From positions 9,380-73,379 of the forward strand of contig JBJXEJ010000115.1 of NCBI GenBank assembly GCA_046154125.1: a DNA stretch of 64,000 bases. Direction: 5' to 3'. A model generated the notes under the pieces. The model was not told where the DNA came from, made no database searches, and saw only the letters and a program-made list of their open reading frames with translations. This stretch comes from PBB1 sp046154125 (GTDB taxonomy: Bacteria > Pseudomonadota > Gammaproteobacteria > Burkholderiales > Burkholderiaceae_C). This document shows, piece by piece, positions 16,600 through 24,712 of the stretch (position 1 is the first letter of the stretch; each line of letters opens with the position of its first letter). Position numbers and translations under genes: made by a program.

Positions 16600-17148
16600 A
16601 TGGAAGCTTGGCTGCAGTCGTTGATCGAGTCGCTCGCGACCGCCCTGGCCTTGCCGAAATTTGGCCTGAGCACGCTGTTCATCGTTTCGTTCATCTCGGC
16701 CACGCTGCTTCCGCTGGGCTCCGAACCAGCGGTGTTCGGGCTGGTCAAGCTGAACCCGCAACTGTTCTGGCCTGCGGTGGGGGTGGCGACCATTGGCAAC
16801 ACGCTCGGCGGCATGCTCACCTGGTGGATGGGACTCGGAGCGGGGCGCGCCTATCACGCCGTCGCCGCACGACGAGAGGCGACTGCAGTCGCTGTCCCGA
16901 TCGGCGAATCCGCTGCGGACCCTGAACAGACGCCCACACATCGGCGAGCCACACGCTGGCTGCAACGCTACGGCGCAAAAGCATGCCTGCTCTCGTGGCT
17001 GCCGGTGGTAGGCGACCCGCTTTGCGCCGTGGCCGGCTGGCTCAGGCTGCCGTTCTGGCCCTGCGTGCTGTACATGGCGATCGGCAAGTTCGCACGGTAC
17101 CTGACGATGACGGCGGCACTGCTGTGGTTCTTCCCCGGCCAGCTTTGA
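16600..17148 (+). CDS. YqaA/DedA-type (SNARE-associated) membrane protein
   Basis: A 182-residue inner-membrane protein of the YqaA branch of the DedA superfamily. Hydrophobic segments lie at about 22-42, 50-75, 127-148 and 158-175. Family features include SFISATLLPLGSEP, a G-rich NTLGGMLTWWMG loop and the SWLPVVGDPLCAVAGWLR re-entrant segment. The middle (about 88-122) is a soluble linker. DedA-type proteins support membrane homeostasis and possibly lipid flipping; the role here is unknown. The start ATG at 16600 lies 97 bp from divergent dusB. Confidence 0.85.
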   Translation: MEAWLQSLIESLATALALPKFGLSTLFIVSFISATLLPLGSEPAVFGLVKLNPQLFWPAVGVATIGNTLGGMLTWWMGLGAGRAYHAVAARREATAVAVPIGESAADPEQTPTHRRATRWLQRYGAKACLLSWLPVVGDPLCAVAGWLRLPFWPCVLYMAIGKFARYLTMTAALLWFFPGQL

Positions 17149-17157
17149 ACCGGCACA

Positions 17158-17700
17158 TCAGGTCTTGGTTACACGGGGCTTGAGCGTGGACTTCACCGGC
17201 TTGACGACCGGGCGCGTAACGGTCGCCTTGCGCGCCGGCCGGCTCGACGCTGCGGTCAGCTTCGCCACCTGCGCGCTGAGCTGATCGACCTTGGCGGACA
17301 GTTCCCGAACCTCGCTGGCATGCGGCATGCCGAGCTGGGCCAGCGCTTTCGCCACGCGCTCCTCGAAGATGGTTTCCAGCCGATCCCACTGGCCCGTGGC
17401 CTTGGCGGAGGCCTCCTCGACCTTCTGGCCAACTTCGGCCATGCGGGCGCTGACCTGGGCAGACACTGCGCCCAGCTTCTCCCCGGCCGCCGATTGCGTC
17501 TTGCGCTGCAGCGACACGCCCTCCTGGACCAGCGCGTCGAAGACCCGGCCGCCCTCTTCCTGGGCTTTCGAGAATGCACCCAGCCCGGCCAACCAGATCT
17601 GCTGCGCCGAATCCTTGATCGTGCCGGCCAGCGGGTTGTCGAACAGACCGGCAGCCGCCTCCAGCGGCGAGGCGGCTCGGGACGTGACTTTCTTGACCAT
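17158..17700 (-). CDS. Phasin-family polyhydroxyalkanoate granule protein
   Basis: A 180-residue PhaI/PhaF-type phasin: helical N-terminal granule-binding part (LFDNPLAGTIKDSAQQIWLA then GLGAFSKAQEEGGRVFDALV), long amphipathic coiled-coil with heptads (VSAQVSARMAEVGQKVEE, VRELSAKVDQLSAQVAKL) and a lysine, proline and threonine-rich basic tail from about 152 (KATVTRPVVKPVKSTLKP) like the DNA-binding tail of PhaF. It implies the organism stores PHA. Its 3' end is 10 bp from convergent yqaA; it diverges from the RNase II gene. Confidence 0.86.
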   Translation of the reverse strand: MVKKVTSRAASPLEAAAGLFDNPLAGTIKDSAQQIWLAGLGAFSKAQEEGGRVFDALVQEGVSLQRKTQSAAGEKLGAVSAQVSARMAEVGQKVEEASAKATGQWDRLETIFEERVAKALAQLGMPHASEVRELSAKVDQLSAQVAKLTAASSRPARKATVTRPVVKPVKSTLKPRVTKT

Positions 17701-17792
17701 GAGAGGCTCCTGTTGTGGGCGCGACGATGGGCGCCTCGCTCAAGACTGTAGGCCCCTGTCGGTCCGGGCGCATCGGTGACAATCCGCCGCCT

Positions 17793-19844
17793 ATGTACGC
17801 CCTCTATGAAGAAGCTGGAAAATTCCACGCCGGACGCGTGATGTCCGAAGCAGACAGCTCGATGCAGATCGAGCTGGATTCAGGCAAGCGCGTGAAGGTG
17901 AAAGCGGCCAACGTGCTGCTGAAATTCGACAAGCCGCAACCGGCCGAATTCATCCACCAAGCCCAGACACTGGCCCGCGAGATCGATCTCGACCTGGCCT
18001 GGGAATTTGCCTCCGACCAGGAGTTCGGCTTCGCCGACCTCGCACGCGACTACTTCGACGCCCAAGCCGGACTGGCCCAGCAGGCAGCCGCGCTGTTCAA
18101 GCTGTTCGAGGCGCCACACTACTTTCGCCGACTCGGAAAGGGCAACTTCAAGAAAGCCCCCGAGGAAACCGTCAAGGCAGCGCTGCTCGGCATCGAGCGC
18201 AAGAAGCAGTTGCTCGCACAGATCGAGACCTGGGCCGGCGAACTCGCCGCAGGCAACTGCCCGGTGCCGGTGCGCGAACAGCTCTACAAGATCCTGTTCA
18301 AGCCCGACAAGAACGGGCCCGAATACAAGGCGGTGGTCGAGGCGGCGAAGCGCTCTCAGAAGCCCCCGCTGGATCTGCTGACTGCAGCCGGCGCCATCGA
18401 TTCGCCGTACCAGTTCCACTGGAAGCGCTTCCTGTTCGAGCATTTCCCGAAAGGCACCGGATTCCCGGCACTCGACGCGCCCGCGATCAAGGAGGCGCTG
18501 CCGCTGGCGCAGGTTCGGGCGTTCTCGATCGACGATTCGCAGACCACCGAAATCGACGACGCACTGTCGGTGCAAGGCCTGGGCACCGGCACCGTGATTT
18601 TCGGCGTGCACATCGCGGCACCGGGACTCGCGATCGCGCCCGACAGTCCGGTCGACAAGGTGGCACGGGATCGGCTCTCGACCGTCTACATGCCGGGCCA
18701 CAAGCTGACGATGCTGCCCGACGAGGTGGTGCAGGTCTACACGCTGACGGCCGGCCGCGACTGCCCGGCGGTGTCTCTCTATGTGACGATGAACGAGGAC
18801 ACGCTCCAGATCACTGGCAGCGAAACGCGCATCGACCGCGTGCCGATCGCTGCCAACCTGCGCCACGACCAGCTCGACGGCGTGATCACCGAAGCGACGC
18901 TGACTGGCGCAGCACCGGCTGATTACGAATTCGCCGCCGAGCTGGCGTTTGCGCACCGGCTGGCGCGCCACCTGAAGACGGGCCGCGAGATCGTGCGCGG
19001 CAAGCCGGAAAACTTCAACCGGCCGGACTACAACTTCCGGCTGGACGGCATCAGCGGGGCCGAGCCGCGCGGCGACGAACAGGTGACCATCACCACCCGC
19101 GCTCGCGGCTCGGCGCTCGACCTGATCGTCGCCGAGGCGATGATCCTCGCCAACAGCACCTGGGGCGGCTGGATCGCCGAGCACGGCGTGCCAGGCATCT
19201 ACCGGAGCCAGGCCAGCATGGCACCTGGCGTCAAGGTGCGGATGGGCACCAAGCCGGCACCGCACGCCGGCATGGGCGTCGCGCAGTACACCTGGGCCAC
19301 CTCGCCACTGCGCCGCTATGTCGACCTGGTCAATCAGTGGCAGATCATCGCCTGTGCCCGCCACGGACGAACCGCCGCGCTGGCGGCGCCGTTCAAGCCC
19401 AAGGACACCGCGCTGTTCGCGATCATCTCGGGCTTCGACGCAGCGTACAGCGCCTACAACGGCTTCCAGTCGGCCATCGAGCGCTACTGGACCCTGAGGC
19501 ACCTCGAGCAGGAAGGTATCGCCGAACTCGATGCCGCGGTGATGAAGGACGGCCTGGTGCGCGCCGAGACGCTGCCGCTGGTGTTCCGCGCGCTCGGCGC
19601 GGAAGCGATGCCGCGCAATGCGAGGGTGCGCGTTCGCGTCACCGGCACCGACCTGCTGACGCTGGACCTGCATGCGAACGTGATGGCGCGCATCGACGAC
19701 CCGGCCACCGAGGCCGACGAAGCGACGGAGATCGAAGACCCGGCCGACGAAACCGGCGAAAGCGCCGGCCCGCTGACACTGGCCATCGACCTGCAGGACG
19801 CCGGAGCCGAGGATTCGGCGCCGGCGGAAGCGCCAGTGCTCTGA
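17793..19844 (+). CDS. rnb: RNase II family 3'-5' exoribonuclease
   Basis: A 683-residue RNB-domain protein. The catalytic acidic cluster is AFSIDDSQTTEIDDALSV with D247, D255 and D256 matching E. coli RNase II D201, D209 and D210; E253 replaces D207. Further RNB motifs are RLSTVYMPGHKLTMLP and the C-terminal YTWATSPLRRYVDLVNQ. The cold-shock N-terminal domains are reduced, and the acidic C-terminal tail from about 620 is variable. It degrades single-stranded RNA processively. First gene of the rnb-tonB-aroE-mtgA run and divergent from the phasin gene. Confidence 0.92.
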   Translation: MYALYEEAGKFHAGRVMSEADSSMQIELDSGKRVKVKAANVLLKFDKPQPAEFIHQAQTLAREIDLDLAWEFASDQEFGFADLARDYFDAQAGLAQQAAALFKLFEAPHYFRRLGKGNFKKAPEETVKAALLGIERKKQLLAQIETWAGELAAGNCPVPVREQLYKILFKPDKNGPEYKAVVEAAKRSQKPPLDLLTAAGAIDSPYQFHWKRFLFEHFPKGTGFPALDAPAIKEALPLAQVRAFSIDDSQTTEIDDALSVQGLGTGTVIFGVHIAAPGLAIAPDSPVDKVARDRLSTVYMPGHKLTMLPDEVVQVYTLTAGRDCPAVSLYVTMNEDTLQITGSETRIDRVPIAANLRHDQLDGVITEATLTGAAPADYEFAAELAFAHRLARHLKTGREIVRGKPENFNRPDYNFRLDGISGAEPRGDEQVTITTRARGSALDLIVAEAMILANSTWGGWIAEHGVPGIYRSQASMAPGVKVRMGTKPAPHAGMGVAQYTWATSPLRRYVDLVNQWQIIACARHGRTAALAAPFKPKDTALFAIISGFDAAYSAYNGFQSAIERYWTLRHLEQEGIAELDAAVMKDGLVRAETLPLVFRALGAEAMPRNARVRVRVTGTDLLTLDLHANVMARIDDPATEADEATEIEDPADETGESAGPLTLAIDLQDAGAEDSAPAEAPVL

Positions 19845-19867
19845 TCCCCGAATGGTGAACTGAAACG

Positions 19868-20725
19868 ATGCTCGGCAAGCTGTCGGCCCTTCAGATTGCG
19901 CTGCTCGTGTCGGTTGCGGCGCACGGCGTGTTGCTGTCGGTGCGTTTCGTCGATCCTGAACGCTTCAACCGGATCTTCGAGGACACGCCGCTGGAGGTGA
20001 TCCTGGTCAATTCGCGCTCCGACCTGGCGCCGGACCGGGCGCAGGCCATCGCACAAGCCACGCTGGCCGGTGGCGGCGAAGCCGATCGGGGCCGAGCCAC
20101 CTCGCCTTTGCTGCCGTCCCCACGCGCCGAAGTCGGCGATGCAGAAAACGAGTCGCGCAAGCAGATCGAGCAGTTGCAGCAGACCCAGCAGCAGTTGCTG
20201 ACCCAGGTCCGCCGCGAACTGGCGGCCATGCCTGCACGCGAGGCGCGCACCGACGAGAGTTCGTCGGACGAGCGCGCCCAGGAAGAACATCGCCGCCGGC
20301 TGGTGCAGCTTCTGGCCGAGATCGAGAAGCGAGTCAACGAGGAAAACGCGCGTCCGAAGAAGCGCTACATCAGCCCCGCAACGAAAGAGGCGGTGTATGC
20401 GCAGTACTACGACCAGCTGCGACGCAAGATCGAGGACCGTGGCACTCGCAATTTCCCCGAGCAGGGCGGGCGCAAGCTGTACGGCGAGCTGACGATGAAC
20501 GTGACGGTCGACGCGGTCGGCCGGGTCGTGGAGACGGAGATCGTGCGCTCGTCCCAGTCGCCAGTGCTCGATCGGCAGGCGGTCGCGATCGTGCAGGCTG
20601 CGGCGCCGTTCGGACGCTTCACGGCAAAGATGCGGGCCAAGGCCGACCAGCTGGTGGTGACCTCGAGGTTCCGGTTCACGCGCGAGGATGGCCTGGAGGC
20701 CACGCTGCAGGAGTCGACGCGGTGA
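19868..20725 (+). CDS. TonB-family energy transduction protein
   Basis: A 285-residue protein with a cytoplasmic start, one membrane helix about 8-26 (IALLVSVAAHGVLLSVRF with the SxxxH motif of TonB/TolA), an extended middle with a Gln/Glu-rich coiled coil (about 95-160), and a TonB C-terminal domain (about 185-280, with YGELTMNVTVDAVGRV and SRFRFTRED). No ExbB/ExbD neighbours are present and the location after rnb is a conserved betaproteobacterial arrangement, so its substrate need not be iron-related. Confidence 0.88.
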   Translation: MLGKLSALQIALLVSVAAHGVLLSVRFVDPERFNRIFEDTPLEVILVNSRSDLAPDRAQAIAQATLAGGGEADRGRATSPLLPSPRAEVGDAENESRKQIEQLQQTQQQLLTQVRRELAAMPAREARTDESSSDERAQEEHRRRLVQLLAEIEKRVNEENARPKKRYISPATKEAVYAQYYDQLRRKIEDRGTRNFPEQGGRKLYGELTMNVTVDAVGRVVETEIVRSSQSPVLDRQAVAIVQAAAPFGRFTAKMRAKADQLVVTSRFRFTREDGLEATLQESTR

Positions 20726-21666
20726 TGGAGGTTGACCACTATGTCGTCGCAGGCAACCCGGTTGCGCACAGTCAATCGCCATTCATACACGCGATGTTCG
20801 CGCAGGCCACTGGTCAGGTCATGCGTTACGGCCGCCTGCTTTGCCCGATCGATGCCGAGGGCGGTTTCGCACGTGACATCCGCGCCTTCGCCATGTCAAG
20901 TGGCGGCGGGGCCGGCAACTTCGACGCCACCTCGGAAGCGCAGGTCAGCGGGCCGGCCAGGGGATGCAATGTGACCGTGCCCTTTAAGTTCGAGGCCTAC
21001 CAGCTCGGCACACAGCGTACCGAGCGGGCCCTGCTGGCGCAAGCCGCGAATGTGCTGCGCTTCGACGCACCCGGCGACGGCGGCTGGCTCGCCGACAACA
21101 CGGACGGTGCGGGCCTCGTCTGCGACATCGAACACAACGCGGGCCTGCCCCTGGCGAATCGACGCGTTCTGCTGATCGGCGCTGGCGGCGCGGCCGCCGG
21201 AGCCCTCGGGCCGCTGATCGCCGCACGGCCGGCCGCCGTGGTGCTGTGCAACCGCACGCCGGACAAGGCGCAAGCGCTGGCCGAGCGACATGCCGACTGG
21301 GCCCGGGCTGGCGGAGTAGCACTGAGCGTCGAGTCACTGCAGCGGCCGGGAACCGGCTTCGATGTCGTCGTCAATGCCAGTGCAAGCAGCCTGCAGGGCA
21401 GCGCACCACCCGTACCCGCGACCGTGCTGCGCGAAGGTACGCTGGCCCTGGACATGATGTACGGCGCCGCTGCCCGTCCGTTCCTCGCCTGGGCCGAAGC
21501 GCATGGCGCTCGCGGACGCGATGGCCTGGGCATGCTGGTCGAACAGGCGGCCGAAGCCTTTTTCGTCTGGCGCGGCGTGCGGCCCGACACTGCGCTGGTG
21601 ATGCGCGCATTGCAGCAACGTCTGGCTGGTGCGGCCCGGGACGCTTCGGCCGGCTCCGCGCGATGA
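20725..21666 (+). CDS. aroE: Shikimate dehydrogenase
   Basis: A 313-residue NADPH-dependent enzyme reducing 3-dehydroshikimate. Substrate-binding SQSPFIHAMFA, the GCNVTVPFK lysine, ADNTDGAGLVCDI aspartate and GAGGAAAGAL Rossmann loop are all seen. It has an insertion after DIRAFA (SSGGGAGNF) that makes it longer than the usual 270-290 residues. The ATG at 20725 overlaps the tonB-like stop by one base (TGATG); a GTG three bases earlier would also serve. It overlaps mtgA by 4 nt. Confidence 0.95.
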   Translation: MEVDHYVVAGNPVAHSQSPFIHAMFAQATGQVMRYGRLLCPIDAEGGFARDIRAFAMSSGGGAGNFDATSEAQVSGPARGCNVTVPFKFEAYQLGTQRTERALLAQAANVLRFDAPGDGGWLADNTDGAGLVCDIEHNAGLPLANRRVLLIGAGGAAAGALGPLIAARPAAVVLCNRTPDKAQALAERHADWARAGGVALSVESLQRPGTGFDVVVNASASSLQGSAPPVPATVLREGTLALDMMYGAAARPFLAWAEAHGARGRDGLGMLVEQAAEAFFVWRGVRPDTALVMRALQQRLAGAARDASAGSAR

Positions 21667-22439
21667 ATCGCACCCGCTCGCCTGAGCTGCGGTTCATTGC
21701 GATGCTGGCGCTGTGCGCGCTGGCCCTGCAGGTGGTTTTTGCACTGCGCATCGCGCTGATGGCCGTCGTCGATCCACAATCGACGAGCTTCCAGCGCTCG
21801 GAGATCTGGCGTCTGCTGATCGAGCAGCATCAGGTCCGGTGGAGCCAGCGCTGGGTCGACGGCACGCAGATCTCGTCGAGCCTGAAGCGGGCCGTCATCG
21901 CATCCGAGGATGCCGGCTTCGCCGAGCACAGCGGCGTCGAGTGGGACGCTCTGGAAAAAGCCTGGGGGCGCAACCAGCAAGCCGAAGCGCGCGTCGCCAA
22001 AATCAACGAGCGGCTGGAAAAACAGGCTCCGACGGCCGCCTCCGACTCCAGGAAACCGCTGCGTGAGCCGAAAGTGATCGGCGGCTCGACGATCACGCAG
22101 CAATTGGCCAAGAACCTGTTCCTGGCCGGTGAACGCAACCTGCCACGCAAGGCGCAGGAGTTCATCGTCACCTTCATGCTCGAAGCGATTCTGAACAAAC
22201 AGCGCATCCTCGAGATCTATCTGAACAACGTCGAATGGGGCGAAGGAGTTTTCGGAGCCGAGGCGGCAGCGCGGCACTACTTTCACACTTCGGCGGCTCA
22301 GTTGCCTGCAACCTCCGCAGCGCGGCTGGCAGTGATGCTGCCGGCTCCGAAACGGTTCGAGAAGCGACCCGATTCGCCCTATATCGTGTCGCGGGCGGCC
22401 GTCGTCATGGCTCGCATGGGCGCGGTTGAATTGCCTTGA
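21663..22439 (+). CDS. mtgA: Monofunctional biosynthetic peptidoglycan transglycosylase
   Basis: A 258-residue GT51 glycosyltransferase polymerising lipid II. One N-terminal membrane anchor (about 10-32). Motifs: KRAVIASEDAGFAEHSG (catalytic Glu), GGSTITQQLAKNLFL, RKAQEFIVTFMLE and RILEIYLNNVEWGEGVFG. It is longer than E. coli MtgA because of a charged insertion between the first two motifs (about 98-132). The ATG overlaps the aroE stop by 4 nt. Confidence 0.96.
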   Translation: MNRTRSPELRFIAMLALCALALQVVFALRIALMAVVDPQSTSFQRSEIWRLLIEQHQVRWSQRWVDGTQISSSLKRAVIASEDAGFAEHSGVEWDALEKAWGRNQQAEARVAKINERLEKQAPTAASDSRKPLREPKVIGGSTITQQLAKNLFLAGERNLPRKAQEFIVTFMLEAILNKQRILEIYLNNVEWGEGVFGAEAAARHYFHTSAAQLPATSAARLAVMLPAPKRFEKRPDSPYIVSRAAVVMARMGAVELP

Positions 22440-22452
22440 AGGAGCATTGAAG

Positions 22453-23052
22453 ATGTCATCTTCGCTGACTGCCGAGATCGCTGCTGCCGCCGCCCGGCTG
22501 GTGGTCGAGGAAGGAATGGAGTACGGACCGGCGAAGCGTCGGGCCGCTCGCTCCCTTGGCAAGAACAGCACCCGGTCGGCCGAGATGCCGGACAACACCG
22601 TCATCGAGCATGAAGTGCGGGCCTACCTGGCGCTGTTCTGCGCTGACACACAGCCGGCCGAACTGGCGGCGCTGCGCGAAGCGGCGGTGCACTGGATGGA
22701 GCGGCTGGCCGAATTCCGCCCGCACCTGACCGGAGCGGTCTGGCGCGGCACCGCAACCCGACTCAGCGGCGTCCACCTGCAGTTGTTCTGCGACGATTCC
22801 AAGTCGGCCGAGATATCCATGCTCAACCAGGGCATCGACTTCGAGATCGGCAGCATCACGGGTCCGCGCAATCTGCCGGTCGATGTGCTGCGCGTCAGCA
22901 GCCCCAGCCGCGCACTGGGCGAGGAAGTGACACTGTTCCTGACGGTGCTGGACCACGACGACTTGCGTGGCGGCCTGAAGCCCGCCGCCAACGGACAACC
23001 CCAGCGCGGCGATCTGGCCGCGCTGCGGCACCTGATGGAGACGAAGACATGA
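22453..23052 (+). CDS. Conserved protein of unknown function (mtgA-tlpA interval)
   Basis: A 199-residue soluble protein. Features: N-terminal helical LVVEEGMEYGPAKRRAAR, LALFCADTQPAELAALRE, FRPHLTGAVWRGTATRLSG then LQLFCDDSKSAEISML. The GAVWRGTATRLS and LQLFCDDSKS pieces recall a nucleotidyltransferase core with an acidic pair, but I cannot verify the active site. Relatives occur at this location in Burkholderiales, sometimes mislabelled as a muramate ligase. GGAG lies 8 nt before the ATG at 22453. It overlaps the next gene by 4 nt. Confidence 0.75.
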   Translation: MSSSLTAEIAAAAARLVVEEGMEYGPAKRRAARSLGKNSTRSAEMPDNTVIEHEVRAYLALFCADTQPAELAALREAAVHWMERLAEFRPHLTGAVWRGTATRLSGVHLQLFCDDSKSAEISMLNQGIDFEIGSITGPRNLPVDVLRVSSPSRALGEEVTLFLTVLDHDDLRGGLKPAANGQPQRGDLAALRHLMETKT

Positions 23053-23579
23053 ACCGACGGGGCTGGGTGTTGGGTACGGCTGCGATCGCCGCAGGCGCGG
23101 CAGGCGCAGGGTTGTCCTGGCAAAAGACGCAGCCTGCGGGCAGCGATGGCGCGGCCCTGGGGCCCGAATTCTGGTCCCTGCGGTTCGAGCAACCGGGCGG
23201 TGGCGAACTCGCCCTGGACAGTCTGCGCGGCGGTCCGCTGCTACTCAATTTCTGGGCGACCTGGTGCCCACCCTGCATCAAGGAGATGCCGCTGATCGAC
23301 GGGTTCCACCAGGCCCAACAGTCGACCGGATGGCGCGTGCTCGGCCTCGCAGTCGACAGCCCGACGCCGGTGCGCGAGTTCCTCGGGAAACGCCCGGTCG
23401 GTTTCCCCATCGGACTGGCCGGCCTCGGCGGAACCGAACTCAGCCGGACGCTGGGCAACCCGAACGGCTCGCTGCCATTTACCGTGATCGTGGGTCGTGG
23501 CGGACGGGTGATGGACCGGAAACTCGGGGCCATCCACCCCGAAGACCTGACGCGCTGGGCGAAAGAAGCCTCAGCCTGA
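23049..23579 (+). CDS. TlpA-family periplasmic thiol-disulfide protein
   Basis: A 176-residue thioredoxin-fold protein with an N-terminal hydrophobic export segment (about 5-24, preceded by RR) and the redox motif NFWATWCPPCIKEMP. The cis-proline region is SLPFTVIV. This is the TlpA/ResA/DsbE type, keeping periplasmic thiols reduced, for example for cytochrome c maturation; a CcsA-like gene sits far away at 39.1 kb. The ATG overlaps the preceding gene by 4 nt. Confidence 0.93.
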   Translation: MNRRGWVLGTAAIAAGAAGAGLSWQKTQPAGSDGAALGPEFWSLRFEQPGGGELALDSLRGGPLLLNFWATWCPPCIKEMPLIDGFHQAQQSTGWRVLGLAVDSPTPVREFLGKRPVGFPIGLAGLGGTELSRTLGNPNGSLPFTVIVGRGGRVMDRKLGAIHPEDLTRWAKEASA

Positions 23580-23720
23580 GCCTTCAGATCGCAACTCCAT
23601 CGGATATTCGATAGATACGTCAATTTTGTTCAAACACACGACTACAGCCTTCAAACAGCGTAAAGTCCGCCCGCTGCATCACAGTGACCGGACTGACCCG
23701 AAGTCCGCCCATCTCTCCTC

Positions 23721-24158
23721 ATGCAAATCCTCGTGCTCCACGGACCCAACCTGAACTTGTTGGGCACCCGTGAACCTGGCGTCTACGGCAACCGCACCTT
23801 GAACCAGATCGATGCCGATCTGGGGCAGAGGGCTACAGATGCCGGAGCGAAGCTGCAAACCTTCCAAAGCAACCATGAAGGCGCCCTGATCGATCGGGTG
23901 CAAGCGGCACGCGGCGATGGCACACAGTTCATCATCATCAATCCGGCCGCGTTGACCCACACCAGTGTCGGGCTTCGCGATGCGCTGGCGGCAGTGGCTC
24001 TGCCGTTCATCGAAGTGCATCTGTCGAATGTCCACCGGCGCGAACCGTTTCGCCACCACTCGTATTTTTCCGACCTGGCCGTTGGCGTGATCTGCGGTCT
24101 CGGTGCCGACGGCTACCGCCTGGCGCTGGATCACGCGCTCACCCTGGCCAACCACTGA
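23721..24158 (+). CDS. aroQ: Type II 3-dehydroquinate dehydratase
   Basis: A 145-residue dodecameric dehydratase of the shikimate pathway. The N-terminal LHGPNLNLLGTREPGVYG contains the flexible lid with catalytic Tyr and Arg; NPAALTHTSVGLRDAL and EVHLSNVHRREPFRHHSYFS carry the substrate-binding Asn, His and Arg residues. 141 bp of comparatively AT-rich sequence separates it from tlpA and probably contains its promoter. The same pathway as aroE, 2 kb upstream. Confidence 0.97.
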   Translation: MQILVLHGPNLNLLGTREPGVYGNRTLNQIDADLGQRATDAGAKLQTFQSNHEGALIDRVQAARGDGTQFIIINPAALTHTSVGLRDALAAVALPFIEVHLSNVHRREPFRHHSYFSDLAVGVICGLGADGYRLALDHALTLANH

Positions 24159-24255
24159 CGCTGCCTGCCTCGCGCAGCCCGCAAGGCGTCAAAGCGCCCG
24201 GGCGAAGATGCAGACCTCTCCGAGACACCCCAACCCCCTCCGTTGGAGCACCCAC

Positions 24256-24699
24256 ATGGACCTACGCAAACTCAAGACGCTGATCGACCTGGTGTCGGAA
24301 TCGAACATCTCCGAGCTGGAAATCACCGAGGCCGACGGCAAAGTACGTATCGTGAAGGCCGACCCGCACGCGGCTGCACCGACCTACTTCGCTGCACCGC
24401 CGATGCCGCGCCCAGTGGCTGCAGAGCTGCAGCCCACTGCAGTGGCCGAAGAGGTCGTCCCGGTCGGTCACACCGTGAAGTCTCCGATGGTCGGCACCTT
24501 CTACCGGGCCTCCAGCCCCGGCGGCAAACCTCTGGCCGACATTGGCTCCGAGGTGAAAGAAGGCGAACCGATCTGCATCATCGAAGCCATGAAGATCATG
24601 AACGAGATCGAGGCTGACAAGTCCGGAAAGGTCACGCGCATCCTCTGCGAGAACGGCCAGGCGGTGGAATTCGGACAGCCTCTGTTCATCGTCGAATGA
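24256..24699 (+). CDS. accB: Biotin carboxyl carrier protein of acetyl-CoA carboxylase
   Basis: A 147-residue BCCP. An N-terminal AccC-interaction helix (MDLRKLKTLIDLVSESNI), a Pro/Ala linker about 38-70, then a biotinyl domain with the EAMKIMNE motif; K113 is the biotin attachment site and SPMVGTFYR with the adjacent thumb is typical. The ATG at 24256 gives the standard N-terminus. accC follows by 13 nt, forming the conserved accBC operon. Confidence 0.97.
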   Translation: MDLRKLKTLIDLVSESNISELEITEADGKVRIVKADPHAAAPTYFAAPPMPRPVAAELQPTAVAEEVVPVGHTVKSPMVGTFYRASSPGGKPLADIGSEVKEGEPICIIEAMKIMNEIEADKSGKVTRILCENGQAVEFGQPLFIVE

Positions 24700-24712
24700 T
24701 CCGGGCGCATTG

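Noticed and set aside
17880..19673. Minus-strand frame of 597 codons
   Set aside because: Antisense to the RNase II gene.
20997..22604. Minus-strand frame of 535 codons
   Set aside because: Runs across three coupled forward genes (aroE, mtgA and the unknown gene); no start site or domain.
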